NCBI GenBank assembly: GCA_951828585.1
Contig: OX639991.1
Coordinates: 3,640,001-3,704,000, forward strand
Origin: Longimicrobiales bacterium
GTDB taxonomy: Bacteria > Gemmatimonadota > Gemmatimonadetes > Longimicrobiales > Gaopeijiaceae
Direction of reading: 5' to 3'
DNA: 64,000 nucleotides
Made by a program: the position numbers and the translations under genes. How positions within the stretch are numbered: the stretch's first letter is position 1; the number at the start of each line of letters is the position of its first letter. Below are positions 1 to 8,665 of this stretch, piece by piece. Below the pieces are notes generated by a model, which worked only from the letters and a program-made list of their open reading frames with translations, was not told the origin of the DNA and did no database searches.

Positions 1-924
1 GGGTGGGTGGAGCCGTGGGCCGGTTTGCGGACGAAGGGCGAGGAACTCGGCGAGCTGAGCGAGCTCCTTCGGGAAGAGGAGGACGACGACCTCGAGGAGG
101 AGTGGCGCCAGGAGATCCTGTCGCTGGAAGAGGGCCTCGACCTGCTGGAGCTGCGCACGATGCTGCAGGGGGAGGACGATCACCGCGAGGCCATGCTGAC
201 CATCCACCCGGGCGCGGGAGGGCTCGAGTCGCAGGATTGGGCCGAGATGCTGTCGCGGATGTACATGCGGTGGGCCGAGCGGCGCGGATTCGGCCTGAAG
301 GTGCTCGACCTCCAGCCGGCGGAGGAGGCCGGGATCAAGAGCGTGACCCTGGAGATCACGGGCGACCACGCGTACGGGTATCTCCGGGCCGAGAAGGGGG
401 TCCACCGCCTGGTCCGGATCTCGCCGTTCGATTCGCAGTCGCGGCGGCACACCTCCTTCGCGTCGGTCTTCGTCTACCCCGTGCTCGATGACGAGATCGA
501 GATCGAGATCGACGACTCCGACCTCCGCGTCGACACCTTCCGCGCTTCGGGCGCGGGGGGCCAGCACGTCAACAAGACCGATTCGGCGATCCGCATCACC
601 CACGAGCCGTCAGGTATCGTGGTGTCGTGCCAGCAGGAGCGCTCGCAGCACAAGAACCGCTCCACGGCCATGAAGATGCTGAAGGCGGCGCTCTACCAGC
701 GGGCGCGCGAGCAGAAGGAGAAAGAGAAGCAGCTGCTCGAGTCGTCCAAGACCGAGATCGCGTGGGGGAACCAGATCCGCTCCTACGTCTTCGCGCCGTA
801 CACGATGGTCAACGACCACCGCACCGAGCTCAAGAAGGGTGACGTGAACGCGGTCATGGACGGTAAGCTGGACCCGTTCATCGAGGCCTACCTGAAGAAG
901 TTCAGCGCGGCGCGGGTGGCGTAG
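1..924 (+). CDS. prfB: Peptide chain release factor 2 (5' end cut by window edge)
   Basis: Class I release factor that reads UGA/UAA and triggers peptidyl-tRNA hydrolysis on the ribosome. The frame is open to base 1, so the N-terminus is missing and the visible part is about 307 codons against roughly 365 in full-length RF2. The SPF tripeptide near residue 139 (counted from the GTG at 7) is the RF2 anticodon-like motif and separates it from RF1. The catalytic GGQ lies at residues 184-186 inside GAGGQHVNK. The programmed +1 frameshift that many prfB genes carry near codon 25 would lie outside the window. lysS begins 4 bases after the stop. Confidence 0.95.
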   Translation, partial: GWVEPWAGLRTKGEELGELSELLREEEDDDLEEEWRQEILSLEEGLDLLELRTMLQGEDDHREAMLTIHPGAGGLESQDWAEMLSRMYMRWAERRGFGLKVLDLQPAEEAGIKSVTLEITGDHAYGYLRAEKGVHRLVRISPFDSQSRRHTSFASVFVYPVLDDEIEIEIDDSDLRVDTFRASGAGGQHVNKTDSAIRITHEPSGIVVSCQQERSQHKNRSTAMKMLKAALYQRAREQKEKEKQLLESSKTEIAWGNQIRSYVFAPYTMVNDHRTELKKGDVNAVMDGKLDPFIEAYLKKFSAARVA

Positions 925-928
925 CCGG

Positions 929-2467
929 ATGTCCCACGCGAGCGACGACCTCTCGCGGGTCAGGAAGGCGCGGCTGGAGAAGCTGGCGGCGCTCGAGGAG
1001 CGGGGCGTGGAGCCGTTCGCCTACTCCTTCGACGTGACCCGCCATGCGGCACCTTCGGTGGCCGGCTTCGAGGAGAGGGAGGCCGAGGGGGACGCTGACG
1101 GAGACGGCTGGGCCGGGAGCGGACGGTGGGCGGGCCGCATGGTGGGCTTCCGTTCGCACGGCAAGAGCGCCTTCGCGGATCTGGAGGACCACACGGGCCG
1201 CGTGCAGATCTACTTCAGGCGCAATGTGCTCGGGGACGACGCATACACCCTGCTCGACCTGCTGGATCTGGGGGACTGGATCGGGGTGGAGGGGACGCTT
1301 TTCCGCACTCGCATGGGCCAGGTGACGGTCCTGGCGGAGGACTTCCGGCTGCTGAGCAAGTCGCTCCGGCCCCTGCCGCTCGGCAAGGTGGAGGAAGACG
1401 CCGAGACGGGGGAGAGGGTCACCCACTCCGGTTTCGCCGACCGCGAGTCGCGCTACCGGCGGCGCTACGCCGACCTGGCGGTCAACCCGGGGGTCCGGCA
1501 GGTGTTCCGCGCCCGGACGCGCATCGTGACCGCAATCCGCCGCTTCCTGGACGACCTCGGCTTCGTGGAGGTCGAGACGCCCGCGCTCCAACCGCTCTAC
1601 GGAGGCGCGTCGGCGCGGCCGTTCGTCACCCGCCACCTGGCGCTGGACCGCGTGCTGTACCTTCGCATCGCCGACGAACTTTACCTGAAACGGCTCATCG
1701 TGGGCGGGATGGACCGGGTCTACGAAATCGCCAAGGACTTCCGCAACGAGGGGATCGACCGCTTCCACAACCCCGAGTTCACCATGCTGGAGTTCTACCA
1801 GGCCTTCGCGGACTACGAGGACATGATGGAATTGGTGGAGCGTCTGCTGGCGGCTGTGGCCGAAGCCGCGGGCGGGAGCCGCGGCTGCACCTTCCAGGGG
1901 GCGGAGATCACCTTCGAGCGGCCGTTTGCGCGGGTCTCTTTCGTGGGCGGCCTGCGTGAAGCCATGGGAGGTGATCCGCTGGAGGCGCCCGAGGAGGAAC
2001 TGCGTGCGCGGGCGGAGGGGCTGGGGGTGGGGGACCTCGAGGGGGCGGGACGCGGCAAGCTCATGGAAAAGCTCTTCGGGGAACTGGTCCAGCCGGCCCT
2101 CGTGCAACCAACCTTCGTGGTCGACTACCCAAAGGAACTGAGCCCGCTGGCCAAGGAGAAGCGGGGCGCGCCCCGCCTCACGGAACGGTTCGAGCTCTTC
2201 GTCGCGGGCGAGGAGCTGGCCAACGCATTCAGCGAGTTGAACGATCCGATCGCGCAACGGGCCCGTTTCGAGGACCAGGCTGCCCTGCGGGCGGCCGGAG
2301 ACGCAGAGGCACAGATGGTCGACGAGGACTACATCAGGGCGCTGGAGTACGGCCTGCCCCCGACCGGAGGCGTTGGGATCGGGGTCGACAGGCTGGTCAT
2401 GCTGCTGACGGACCAGTCGTCGATTCGGGACGTCATCCTGTTTCCCACGCTGCGCGAGGAGGAGTAG
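929..2467 (+). CDS. lysS: Lysyl-tRNA synthetase, class II
   Basis: Charges tRNA-Lys in the cytoplasm. The 512-residue length is typical. An N-terminal OB-fold anticodon-binding region (about residues 65-180) is followed by the class II catalytic core: motif 2 reads FRNEGIDRFHNPEFTMLEF, and motif 3 near the C-terminus reads GVGIGVDRLVMLLTD, with the usual ending RDVILFP. The ATG at 929 follows prfB closely and gives a family-like N-terminus. The downstream permease starts 5 bases after the stop, so the gene is probably co-transcribed from prfB to the lol genes. Confidence 0.96.
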   Translation: MSHASDDLSRVRKARLEKLAALEERGVEPFAYSFDVTRHAAPSVAGFEEREAEGDADGDGWAGSGRWAGRMVGFRSHGKSAFADLEDHTGRVQIYFRRNVLGDDAYTLLDLLDLGDWIGVEGTLFRTRMGQVTVLAEDFRLLSKSLRPLPLGKVEEDAETGERVTHSGFADRESRYRRRYADLAVNPGVRQVFRARTRIVTAIRRFLDDLGFVEVETPALQPLYGGASARPFVTRHLALDRVLYLRIADELYLKRLIVGGMDRVYEIAKDFRNEGIDRFHNPEFTMLEFYQAFADYEDMMELVERLLAAVAEAAGGSRGCTFQGAEITFERPFARVSFVGGLREAMGGDPLEAPEEELRARAEGLGVGDLEGAGRGKLMEKLFGELVQPALVQPTFVVDYPKELSPLAKEKRGAPRLTERFELFVAGEELANAFSELNDPIAQRARFEDQAALRAAGDAEAQMVDEDYIRALEYGLPPTGGVGIGVDRLVMLLTDQSSIRDVILFPTLREEE

Positions 2468-2471
2468 GGAC

Positions 2472-3728
2472 GTGAGGTCGCGGACCCGTCTCAGCTGGTT
2501 CCTGGCGCGGCGCTACCTGGCGTCCCGGAGCGGTGGGCGTTTCCTATCCTTCATTACCTGGATCGCACTGGGCGGGATCACCGTGGGCGTTACGGCGCTG
2601 GTCGTCGTGATCGGCGTCATGACCGGGATGCAGAACGAGCTGCGCGAAAAAATCCTCGGCTCGACCCCGCACATCCGGGTGGTGCAGGCCGGCAGTTCGT
2701 TGCGGCTTGACGACTGGGAAGGGGTGATCGAGAAGGTGGAGGCGGTCGAGGGAGTGGTGTCGGCGGCCCCGGTGGTGGGGACGCAGGTGGCTCTGGTTCG
2801 TTCCGAATACGCGCAGTTCCTGGCGCTCTTCGGAGTCGAGCTCGAGGGGGACGGGGTGCCCGTCACCTCGATGGAGGACAGCCTGCGAAGCGAACACCTA
2901 TCGCTGGAAAGGGAGCCGGGGGGACTCGCGCCCCTCGTGCTGGGAAGCGGCATTGCCGGGCGAATGAGCCTGTTTCCGGGTGACACGGTCGAAGTTGTGG
3001 CGCCCGATAACATCAGGTACAGCCCCAATGGGGAGGCGATTCCGCGTACGGAAGACTGGGTGATCTCGGGGATCTTTACGACGGGCATGTTCGAGTACGA
3101 CCAGAACAACGGATATGCGGCCATGGGCGATGTCCAGAATCTGCTCGGCCTGGACGCGCGGACGGCCGGCTGGGTCGGGGCGCGCGTCGAGGATCCGTGG
3201 AACGCCCAGCCGGTGGCGGAGGCGGTGCGCGAGGCGCTGGGGGGCTGGCCGTATGTCGTGGACCCGTGGACACAGACGAACCGCCAGCTCTTCTCGGCGC
3301 TGAAGCTGGAAAAGCTGGCGATGGGGGTGATCGTGTCGCTCATCATCTTCGTCGCGGCCTGCAACATCGTGAGCACGCTGGTCATGGTCGTGGTCAACCG
3401 CACCCGGGAGATCGGCATCCTGAAGGCGATGGGGCTCACGCGGAAGGACACGCTGCGGGCGTTCGTCTTCCAGGGACTGTGGGTCGGGGTCATCGGCACG
3501 ACGGCGGGACTCGTCCTGGGGTTCATGCTCGCGGTTCTCATCGAGCACTACGGGCTGATCCCCATCCCTCCGGACGTCTACTTCGTGGACCGGCTACCCG
3601 TGTCGATCTCCCCCTCGGACGTTCTCTGGATCTCCGGGGTGAGCCTCATGATCTGCCTGCTGGCAACCATCTACCCCGCCCGCCAGGCCTCGGGACTGGA
3701 GCCCGTGGAGGCGATTCGCCATGAGTGA
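2472..3728 (+). CDS. lolC: LolC/LolE-type lipoprotein-releasing ABC permease
   Basis: Inner-membrane permease that releases lipoproteins for transport to the outer membrane. It has 418 residues with an N-terminal transmembrane helix (about 22-50), a large periplasmic MacB-like domain, and three C-terminal helices of the FtsX fold containing NRTREIGILKAMGLT, the usual coupling region. The start is GTG at 2472. It overlaps the ATPase gene by 8 bases. Only one permease is present, so the exporter may be a homodimeric LolF-like type rather than LolC plus LolE; the symbol is therefore approximate. Confidence 0.88.
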   Translation: MRSRTRLSWFLARRYLASRSGGRFLSFITWIALGGITVGVTALVVVIGVMTGMQNELREKILGSTPHIRVVQAGSSLRLDDWEGVIEKVEAVEGVVSAAPVVGTQVALVRSEYAQFLALFGVELEGDGVPVTSMEDSLRSEHLSLEREPGGLAPLVLGSGIAGRMSLFPGDTVEVVAPDNIRYSPNGEAIPRTEDWVISGIFTTGMFEYDQNNGYAAMGDVQNLLGLDARTAGWVGARVEDPWNAQPVAEAVREALGGWPYVVDPWTQTNRQLFSALKLEKLAMGVIVSLIIFVAACNIVSTLVMVVVNRTREIGILKAMGLTRKDTLRAFVFQGLWVGVIGTTAGLVLGFMLAVLIEHYGLIPIPPDVYFVDRLPVSISPSDVLWISGVSLMICLLATIYPARQASGLEPVEAIRHE

Positions 3729-4491
3729 CACGGTCGCGCGGGCCCCGATGAACGAGCGCGTTGCCGACCCCACCCGGCCGGAACGGTCCCCTGCCGGCGA
3801 AACGGACGGCGGCGCGCCCCCGCTCGAGGCCCGGGGCCTGCACCGCACCTACCGGGGCGTCGCCGGCCCGGAGCTTCACATCCTGCGCGGCGTGGACTTA
3901 ACCCTGAACTGGGGCGAAGCGGTCGCCATCGTGGGAGCCAGCGGCTCGGGGAAGTCGACGCTGCTGCACCTGCTCGGCGCCCTCGACCGGCCCTCGGCGG
4001 GCTCGGTGAGCGTAGGAGGGACCGACATCGCCACGCTCAGCGAGGAGGAGGCGGCTGAACTCCGGAACAAACGCATCGGCTTCGTGTTTCAGTTCCATCA
4101 CCTGCTGCGCGACTTCACCGCGCTGGAGAACGTCATGGTCCCCGCGCTGATCCGTGGTGACAGCCCGAAATCGGCAGGATCGCGGGCCACCGCGTTGCTG
4201 GGTCAGGTGGGGTTGGGCGCCCGGCTCGGTCATAAGCCGCGCGAGTTGTCCGGTGGCGAACAGCAGAGGGTGGCCGTCGCCCGGGCGCTTGTAAACGAGC
4301 CCTACATCCTTCTCGCCGACGAGCCGACCGGCGATCTGGACACGGCCACCAGCAGGGACGTCCAGGACCTTCTCTTCGAGATGAAGCAGCGGCACGGTGT
4401 TGCGCTCGCGGTCGTAACACACAACCGTGAACTGGCCGCGAAGGCGGAGAGAGTCCTGCGGCTACGGGAAGGGTTTCTCGACAATGTCTGA
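3721..4491 (+). CDS. lolD: LolD-type ABC transporter ATPase
   Basis: Cytoplasmic ATPase that powers the preceding permease. The 256 residues carry Walker A GASGSGKST, the signature LSGGEQQRVA, and Walker B ILLADEPTGD, in the MacB/LolD subfamily arrangement. An N-terminal extension of about 35 residues rich in Pro, Arg and Asp precedes the ATPase fold, so the true start could be internal (ATG 3748). The 8-base overlap with the permease and the 8-base overlap with mcsA point to translational coupling. Confidence 0.92.
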   Translation: MSDTVARAPMNERVADPTRPERSPAGETDGGAPPLEARGLHRTYRGVAGPELHILRGVDLTLNWGEAVAIVGASGSGKSTLLHLLGALDRPSAGSVSVGGTDIATLSEEEAAELRNKRIGFVFQFHHLLRDFTALENVMVPALIRGDSPKSAGSRATALLGQVGLGARLGHKPRELSGGEQQRVAVARALVNEPYILLADEPTGDLDTATSRDVQDLLFEMKQRHGVALAVVTHNRELAAKAERVLRLREGFLDNV

Positions 4492-5005
4492 ACTCGACAG
4501 GGTGTGCGACCGCCCGGACTGCGATAGTCCGGCCCAGGTCCACCTGACCGAAGTCGTCGACAACAAGATGACCACCCAGTACCTGTGCAAGTCCTGCGCC
4601 GAGGAAAAGGGGCTGAATCCGGCTTCGGGGCAGGGCGTCGACGTTGCCGGCTTTCTTGAGCAGCTCGCGCGGGGGGATGACGTGGATGAACCGGGTGCCG
4701 CCACAGAGCCGTGTGCCTTCTGCGGCCTGAGCCTCGACGGTTTCCGGGAGACGGGCCGCCTGGGATGCCCCCACTGCTACACGACCTTCGAAGCCGGCCT
4801 GCGCCGCCTTCTCAACCGAATCCACGGAGCGGCCCGGCACACGGGTAAGGTGTATCTGCCGCCCGACCCGGCCGCCGGGGAGCGGGACCGGCGCCTCGAC
4901 GACCTTCGCCGACGGCTTCAGAGCGCCGTGGACACGGAGGACTTCGAGCGGGCCGCGACGCTGCGCGACCAGATCCGCGAACTCGAACCGGCCGGATCCA
5001 CGTGA
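4484..5005 (+). CDS. mcsA: McsA-like zinc-finger/UVR protein, activator of McsB
   Basis: Partner and activator of the protein-arginine kinase McsB. The 173 residues contain Cys pairs (CDRPDC, CKSC, CAFC, CPHC) forming two zinc-binding sites, then a C-terminal UVR motif with FERAATLRDQIREL, which in this family contacts ClpC. The ATG at 4484 overlaps the end of lolD and gives the family-like N-terminus; the frame is open further upstream but that extension is Arg-rich and unlike McsA. The stop overlaps the mcsB start (GTGA). Confidence 0.88.
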   Translation: MSELDRVCDRPDCDSPAQVHLTEVVDNKMTTQYLCKSCAEEKGLNPASGQGVDVAGFLEQLARGDDVDEPGAATEPCAFCGLSLDGFRETGRLGCPHCYTTFEAGLRRLLNRIHGAARHTGKVYLPPDPAAGERDRRLDDLRRRLQSAVDTEDFERAATLRDQIRELEPAGST

Positions 5006-6102
5006 AGACCCCGGACACCCTGCGCGACCTGGGCCTTGAGTGGCTCGACGGGAGTGGCCCGCACGCCGATATCGTCCTGTCGACCCGGGTGCGTCTTGCC
5101 CGCAACCTGCAGGGCCATCGCTATTCCACCCAGGCCGGCGCCGGCGATCGTGAGGCCGTATACAGCGCCGTCGCGGGTATGGTGGAGACCCCCGTGTTCC
5201 CGGCGGGGGTCACGCTTCTACGCATGCGTGAGATGAACGTGCACACACGGCGGATCTTTCTGGAACGCCGTCTTGTGTCGTCCGAACTGCTGGGCCGGAA
5301 GCAATCCGACCACCCCTCCGCCGGCGCCGCCCTGCTGGTCTGTCCCGACGAACCGGTCAGCATCATGGTCAACGAGGAGGACCACCTGCGGTTGCAGAGC
5401 CTGGTGTCCGGCCTCAGCATCATGGAGGCGTGGAGCATGGTCGATCGTCTCGACGACGGGATCGGCCGGGATCTTTCGCTGGCCTACCACTCCGAATTCG
5501 GCTACCTCACATCGTGTCCGACCAACACCGGCACCGGTTTGAGGGCCTCGGCGTTGGTGCACCTGCCGGCCCTGGTGCTGACGAAGGAGATCGGCAGGGT
5601 TCTCGAGGGACTCGACCGGGTCGGCCTCACGCACCGCGGGCTGTACGGCGAAGGATCCGAATTCGTGGGCAATTTCTTTCAGATTTCCAACCAGAAGACG
5701 CTTGGCCGGAGCGAGGAAGATCTGGTGGAGCACTTCGGCAACACCGTCTCCACGGTCATTGAGAAGGAACGCCGCGCGCGACAGGTCCTCCGGGGCGCCG
5801 GACCCAGGACGGAAGACCTGATCTGGCGTGCCTACGGTTTGTTGCGCCACGCCCGCCTCCTGACCTACCGCGACCTGATGGAACTCCTGTCGGGCGTGAG
5901 GCTGGGGGTCTCGCTGGAAATGCTGCCTTCGCCCAGGGTCAGCGCGCTCAACCGCATCATCATTTTCTCGCAGGCCGCCCACCTTGCCGAGGCCGCGGGA
6001 CGGGAACTCGACGGCCCGGAGAGACAGGCTCACAGGGCTCAATACGTACGTAGGGTACTGGATGGCGAATGCGGCTCCCCCACTACCGATACCGGGCCAT
6101 GA
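5002..6102 (+). CDS. mcsB: Protein-arginine kinase McsB
   Basis: ATP:guanido phosphotransferase-fold kinase that phosphorylates arginine on proteins, marking them for ClpC. The 366 residues include DIVLSTRVRLARNL near the N-terminus and the active-site loop CPTNTGTGLRAS. Near the C-terminus RQAHRA occupies the place of the RDxxRA allosteric phosphoarginine-binding motif, with Gln where Asp is usual. The start is GTG at 5002, overlapping mcsA. The repressor gene ctsR, which leads this operon in Firmicutes, is absent here. Confidence 0.93.
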   Translation: MKTPDTLRDLGLEWLDGSGPHADIVLSTRVRLARNLQGHRYSTQAGAGDREAVYSAVAGMVETPVFPAGVTLLRMREMNVHTRRIFLERRLVSSELLGRKQSDHPSAGAALLVCPDEPVSIMVNEEDHLRLQSLVSGLSIMEAWSMVDRLDDGIGRDLSLAYHSEFGYLTSCPTNTGTGLRASALVHLPALVLTKEIGRVLEGLDRVGLTHRGLYGEGSEFVGNFFQISNQKTLGRSEEDLVEHFGNTVSTVIEKERRARQVLRGAGPRTEDLIWRAYGLLRHARLLTYRDLMELLSGVRLGVSLEMLPSPRVSALNRIIIFSQAAHLAEAAGRELDGPERQAHRAQYVRRVLDGECGSPTTDTGP

Positions 6103-6166
6103 GGGCGATTTTGATAGGGGGGCGGCGCCGCGACGCCCGGCTGACGGCTACGGAGGGCCCACGAGG

Positions 6167-8665
6167 ATGAACTACAACTTTACGGAGAGAGTCCGAAAGG
6201 TCCTTTCCATGGCTCGCCAGGAGGCGATCCGGCTGCAGCACGACTATGTGGGCACAGAGCACATTCTGCTCGGGCTCATCAGCGAAGGAGAGGGAGTGGC
6301 GGCTCACGTGCTCGGCAATCTGAGCGTGGATCTCGACCGTGTCCACGAGCGGGTCGAGGAGTCGGTGCGCAAGGGCAAGGCCACGATCGCTCTGGGCGAA
6401 TTGCCGTATACGTCGCCGGCCAGAAACGTGCTGGAGTTCGCCATGTCGGAAGCCCATGAACTCAATCACTCCTATGTCGGGACGGAGCATCTTCTTCTGG
6501 GGCTGCTCCGCGAGAGCAAGGGAATCGCCGCCCAGGTGCTGAACTCGCTCGGAGTGACCATCGACGAGGCCCGCGCCGAGACGCAGAAGGTGCTCGGGTC
6601 GGACGTCAGTTCGGGAACGTCGGCAACCGCGGGCGGGATCGGCAGCGGCGGCGGTGGCCCGGTTCCGGGTGGTGCACCCTCTCGCGGTGAACGGAAATCG
6701 AAGACCCCGGCGCTGGATCATTTCTGTCGCGACCTGACGGGGCTGGCGCGCCAGGGAGAGCTGGATCCGACGATTGGGCGCGAGACCGAAATTGAGCGTC
6801 TGATCGAGATCCTCTGTCGCCGGAAGAAGAACAATCCCGTGCTGATCGGTGAACCGGGGGTGGGGAAGACCGCCATCGTGGAAGGGCTTGCCCAAATGAT
6901 CGCGCGGGGCGAAGTGACGGAAAGCCTTCGCGACCACCGGGTCCTCGCGCTCGACATGGCTGCGGTGATCGCCGGCACCAAGTACCGCGGGCAGTTCGAG
7001 GAACGCCTCAAGGCGGTGATGAACGAGATCTCCACCAACCGCAACGTGGTCCTCTTCATCGACGAGCTACACACGCTGGTGGGCGCGGGTGCCGCCGAGG
7101 GGGCGATGGACGCATCCAACATGCTCAAGCCGGCGCTGGCGCGGGGAGAACTCCAGTGCATCGGCGCGTCCACGCTGAACGAGTACCGCAAGTACGTCGA
7201 AAAGGACGGGGCGCTGGAGCGTCGCTTCCAGCCGGTGATCGTGGATCCGCCGACCGTCGACCAAACCATCGCGATCCTGACCGGGCTCAGGGGCCACTAC
7301 GAGGACCACCACAAGATCACGATCCCGGACGATGCGCTGGCCCACGCGTCGCGGCTGGCGGACCGCTACATCACCGATCGTTTTCTGCCCGACAAGGCCA
7401 TCGACGTGATCGACGAGGCCGGCGCGCGCGCCCGCATTGCCAGCCAGGTACCACCGGCCGAGGTCGAGGAGATGAAGACGCAGCTCTCGCGCCTGATCGA
7501 GAGCAAGGAGGCCGCTATCCGGGACCAGGACTTCGAACGGGCGGCCCAGTTGCGCGACGAGGAACGCGCTCTCCAGCAGCGCATTCGCGACGAACAGGAG
7601 GCGTGGAAGGAGGAGCGCAGGCGTTTCCGGCCTGAGATCTCGGTGGAGGATGTCGCGTTCATCGTCGGCCGCTGGACCGGCGTTCCGGTCACGCGAATCC
7701 GGCAAGCCGAGACCGCGCGCCTGGTCAACATGGAGGCCGAGCTTCACAGGCGCGTCGTCGGGCAGGACCAGGCGATCACGGCGATTTCCAGGGCCATCCG
7801 GCGAAGTCGCGCGGGCCTCAAGGACCCGCACCGTCCAATCGGTTCCTTCATATTCTCGGGACCGACCGGGGTGGGGAAGACCGAGCTCGCACGTACCCTG
7901 GCCGAGTTCCTCTTCGCGGACCAGGAGGCCCTGATCCGGGTCGACATGAGCGAATACATGGAGCGGTTCTCGGTGTCGCGTCTCATCGGCGCCCCACCCG
8001 GGTACGTGGGCTACGAGGACTCGGGAACGCTGACCAAGGCCGTAAGGCGGCGACCCTACTCCGTCGTGCTCCTGGACGAGATCGAAAAAGCCCACCCCGA
8101 TGTCTTCAACATCCTCCTGCAGGTTCTGGACGAGGGCCATCTGACCGACAACTACGGCCGCGTGATCGACTTCAAGAACACCGTCCTGATCATGACCTCG
8201 AACCTGGGCGCGAGGAACATCGCGAAGGGCGGGCTGGGCTTCCAGCGGGACGACGCACGCTCCGGCTACGAGAACATGCGCGACAAGGTCAACGAGGAGA
8301 TCAACCGGACCTTCAACCCCGAGTTCCTGAACCGCGTGGACGATACCATCGTCTTCCACCCGCTTAGCCGCGAGGATATCGGGCAGATCGTGCACATACT
8401 CCTGGGCGACCTGCAGGAGCGGCTGGCGCAGGGAGAGATGTCGCTCAGCCTGACACCGCCGGCGGTCGAATTCCTTGTGGAGAACGGCTACAGCGAGAGG
8501 TACGGCGCCCGGCCGCTCAAGAGAGCGATCCGGCGTTTCCTCGAGGAACCGCTGTCCGAGAAGCTCCTCATGGCCGAGTTCGGTGCCGGCGACGAAATCG
8601 AAGCCGACGTTACGGAGGACGGAGAGGCCCTTGCACTCGGGGCCGCCTCTCCGAGCAAGACATGA
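6167..8665 (+). CDS. clpC: ClpC-type AAA+ unfoldase, Clp protease ATP-binding subunit
   Basis: Hexameric unfoldase that feeds substrates to ClpP. The 832 residues contain two N-domain repeats (each with an HxYVGTEHxLLGL-like motif), the first AAA module with GEPGVGKT, a UVR-containing middle domain ([14 protein letters not shown]), and the second AAA module with GPTGVGKT and [13 protein letters not shown]. The ATG at 6167 is preceded by GGAGGG at 6152-6157 with a 9-base spacer. Longer in-frame starts overlap mcsB and lack similarity to ClpC. The N-domain is the known docking site for phosphoarginine, consistent with the mcsAB neighbours. Confidence 0.96.
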   Translation: MNYNFTERVRKVLSMARQEAIRLQHDYVGTEHILLGLISEGEGVAAHVLGNLSVDLDRVHERVEESVRKGKATIALGELPYTSPARNVLEFAMSEAHELNHSYVGTEHLLLGLLRESKGIAAQVLNSLGVTIDEARAETQKVLGSDVSSGTSATAGGIGSGGGGPVPGGAPSRGERKSKTPALDHFCRDLTGLARQGELDPTIGRETEIERLIEILCRRKKNNPVLIGEPGVGKTAIVEGLAQMIARGEVTESLRDHRVLALDMAAVIAGTKYRGQFEERLKAVMNEISTNRNVVLFIDELHTLVGAGAAEGAMDASNMLKPALARGELQCIGASTLNEYRKYVEKDGALERRFQPVIVDPPTVDQTIAILTGLRGHYEDHHKITIPDDALAHASRLADRYITDRFLPDKAIDVIDEAGARARIASQVPPAEVEEMKTQLSRLIESKEAAIRDQDFERAAQLRDEERALQQRIRDEQEAWKEERRRFRPEISVEDVAFIVGRWTGVPVTRIRQAETARLVNMEAELHRRVVGQDQAITAISRAIRRSRAGLKDPHRPIGSFIFSGPTGVGKTELARTLAEFLFADQEALIRVDMSEYMERFSVSRLIGAPPGYVGYEDSGTLTKAVRRRPYSVVLLDEIEKAHPDVFNILLQVLDEGHLTDNYGRVIDFKNTVLIMTSNLGARNIAKGGLGFQRDDARSGYENMRDKVNEEINRTFNPEFLNRVDDTIVFHPLSREDIGQIVHILLGDLQERLAQGEMSLSLTPPAVEFLVENGYSERYGARPLKRAIRRFLEEPLSEKLLMAEFGAGDEIEADVTEDGEALALGAASPSKT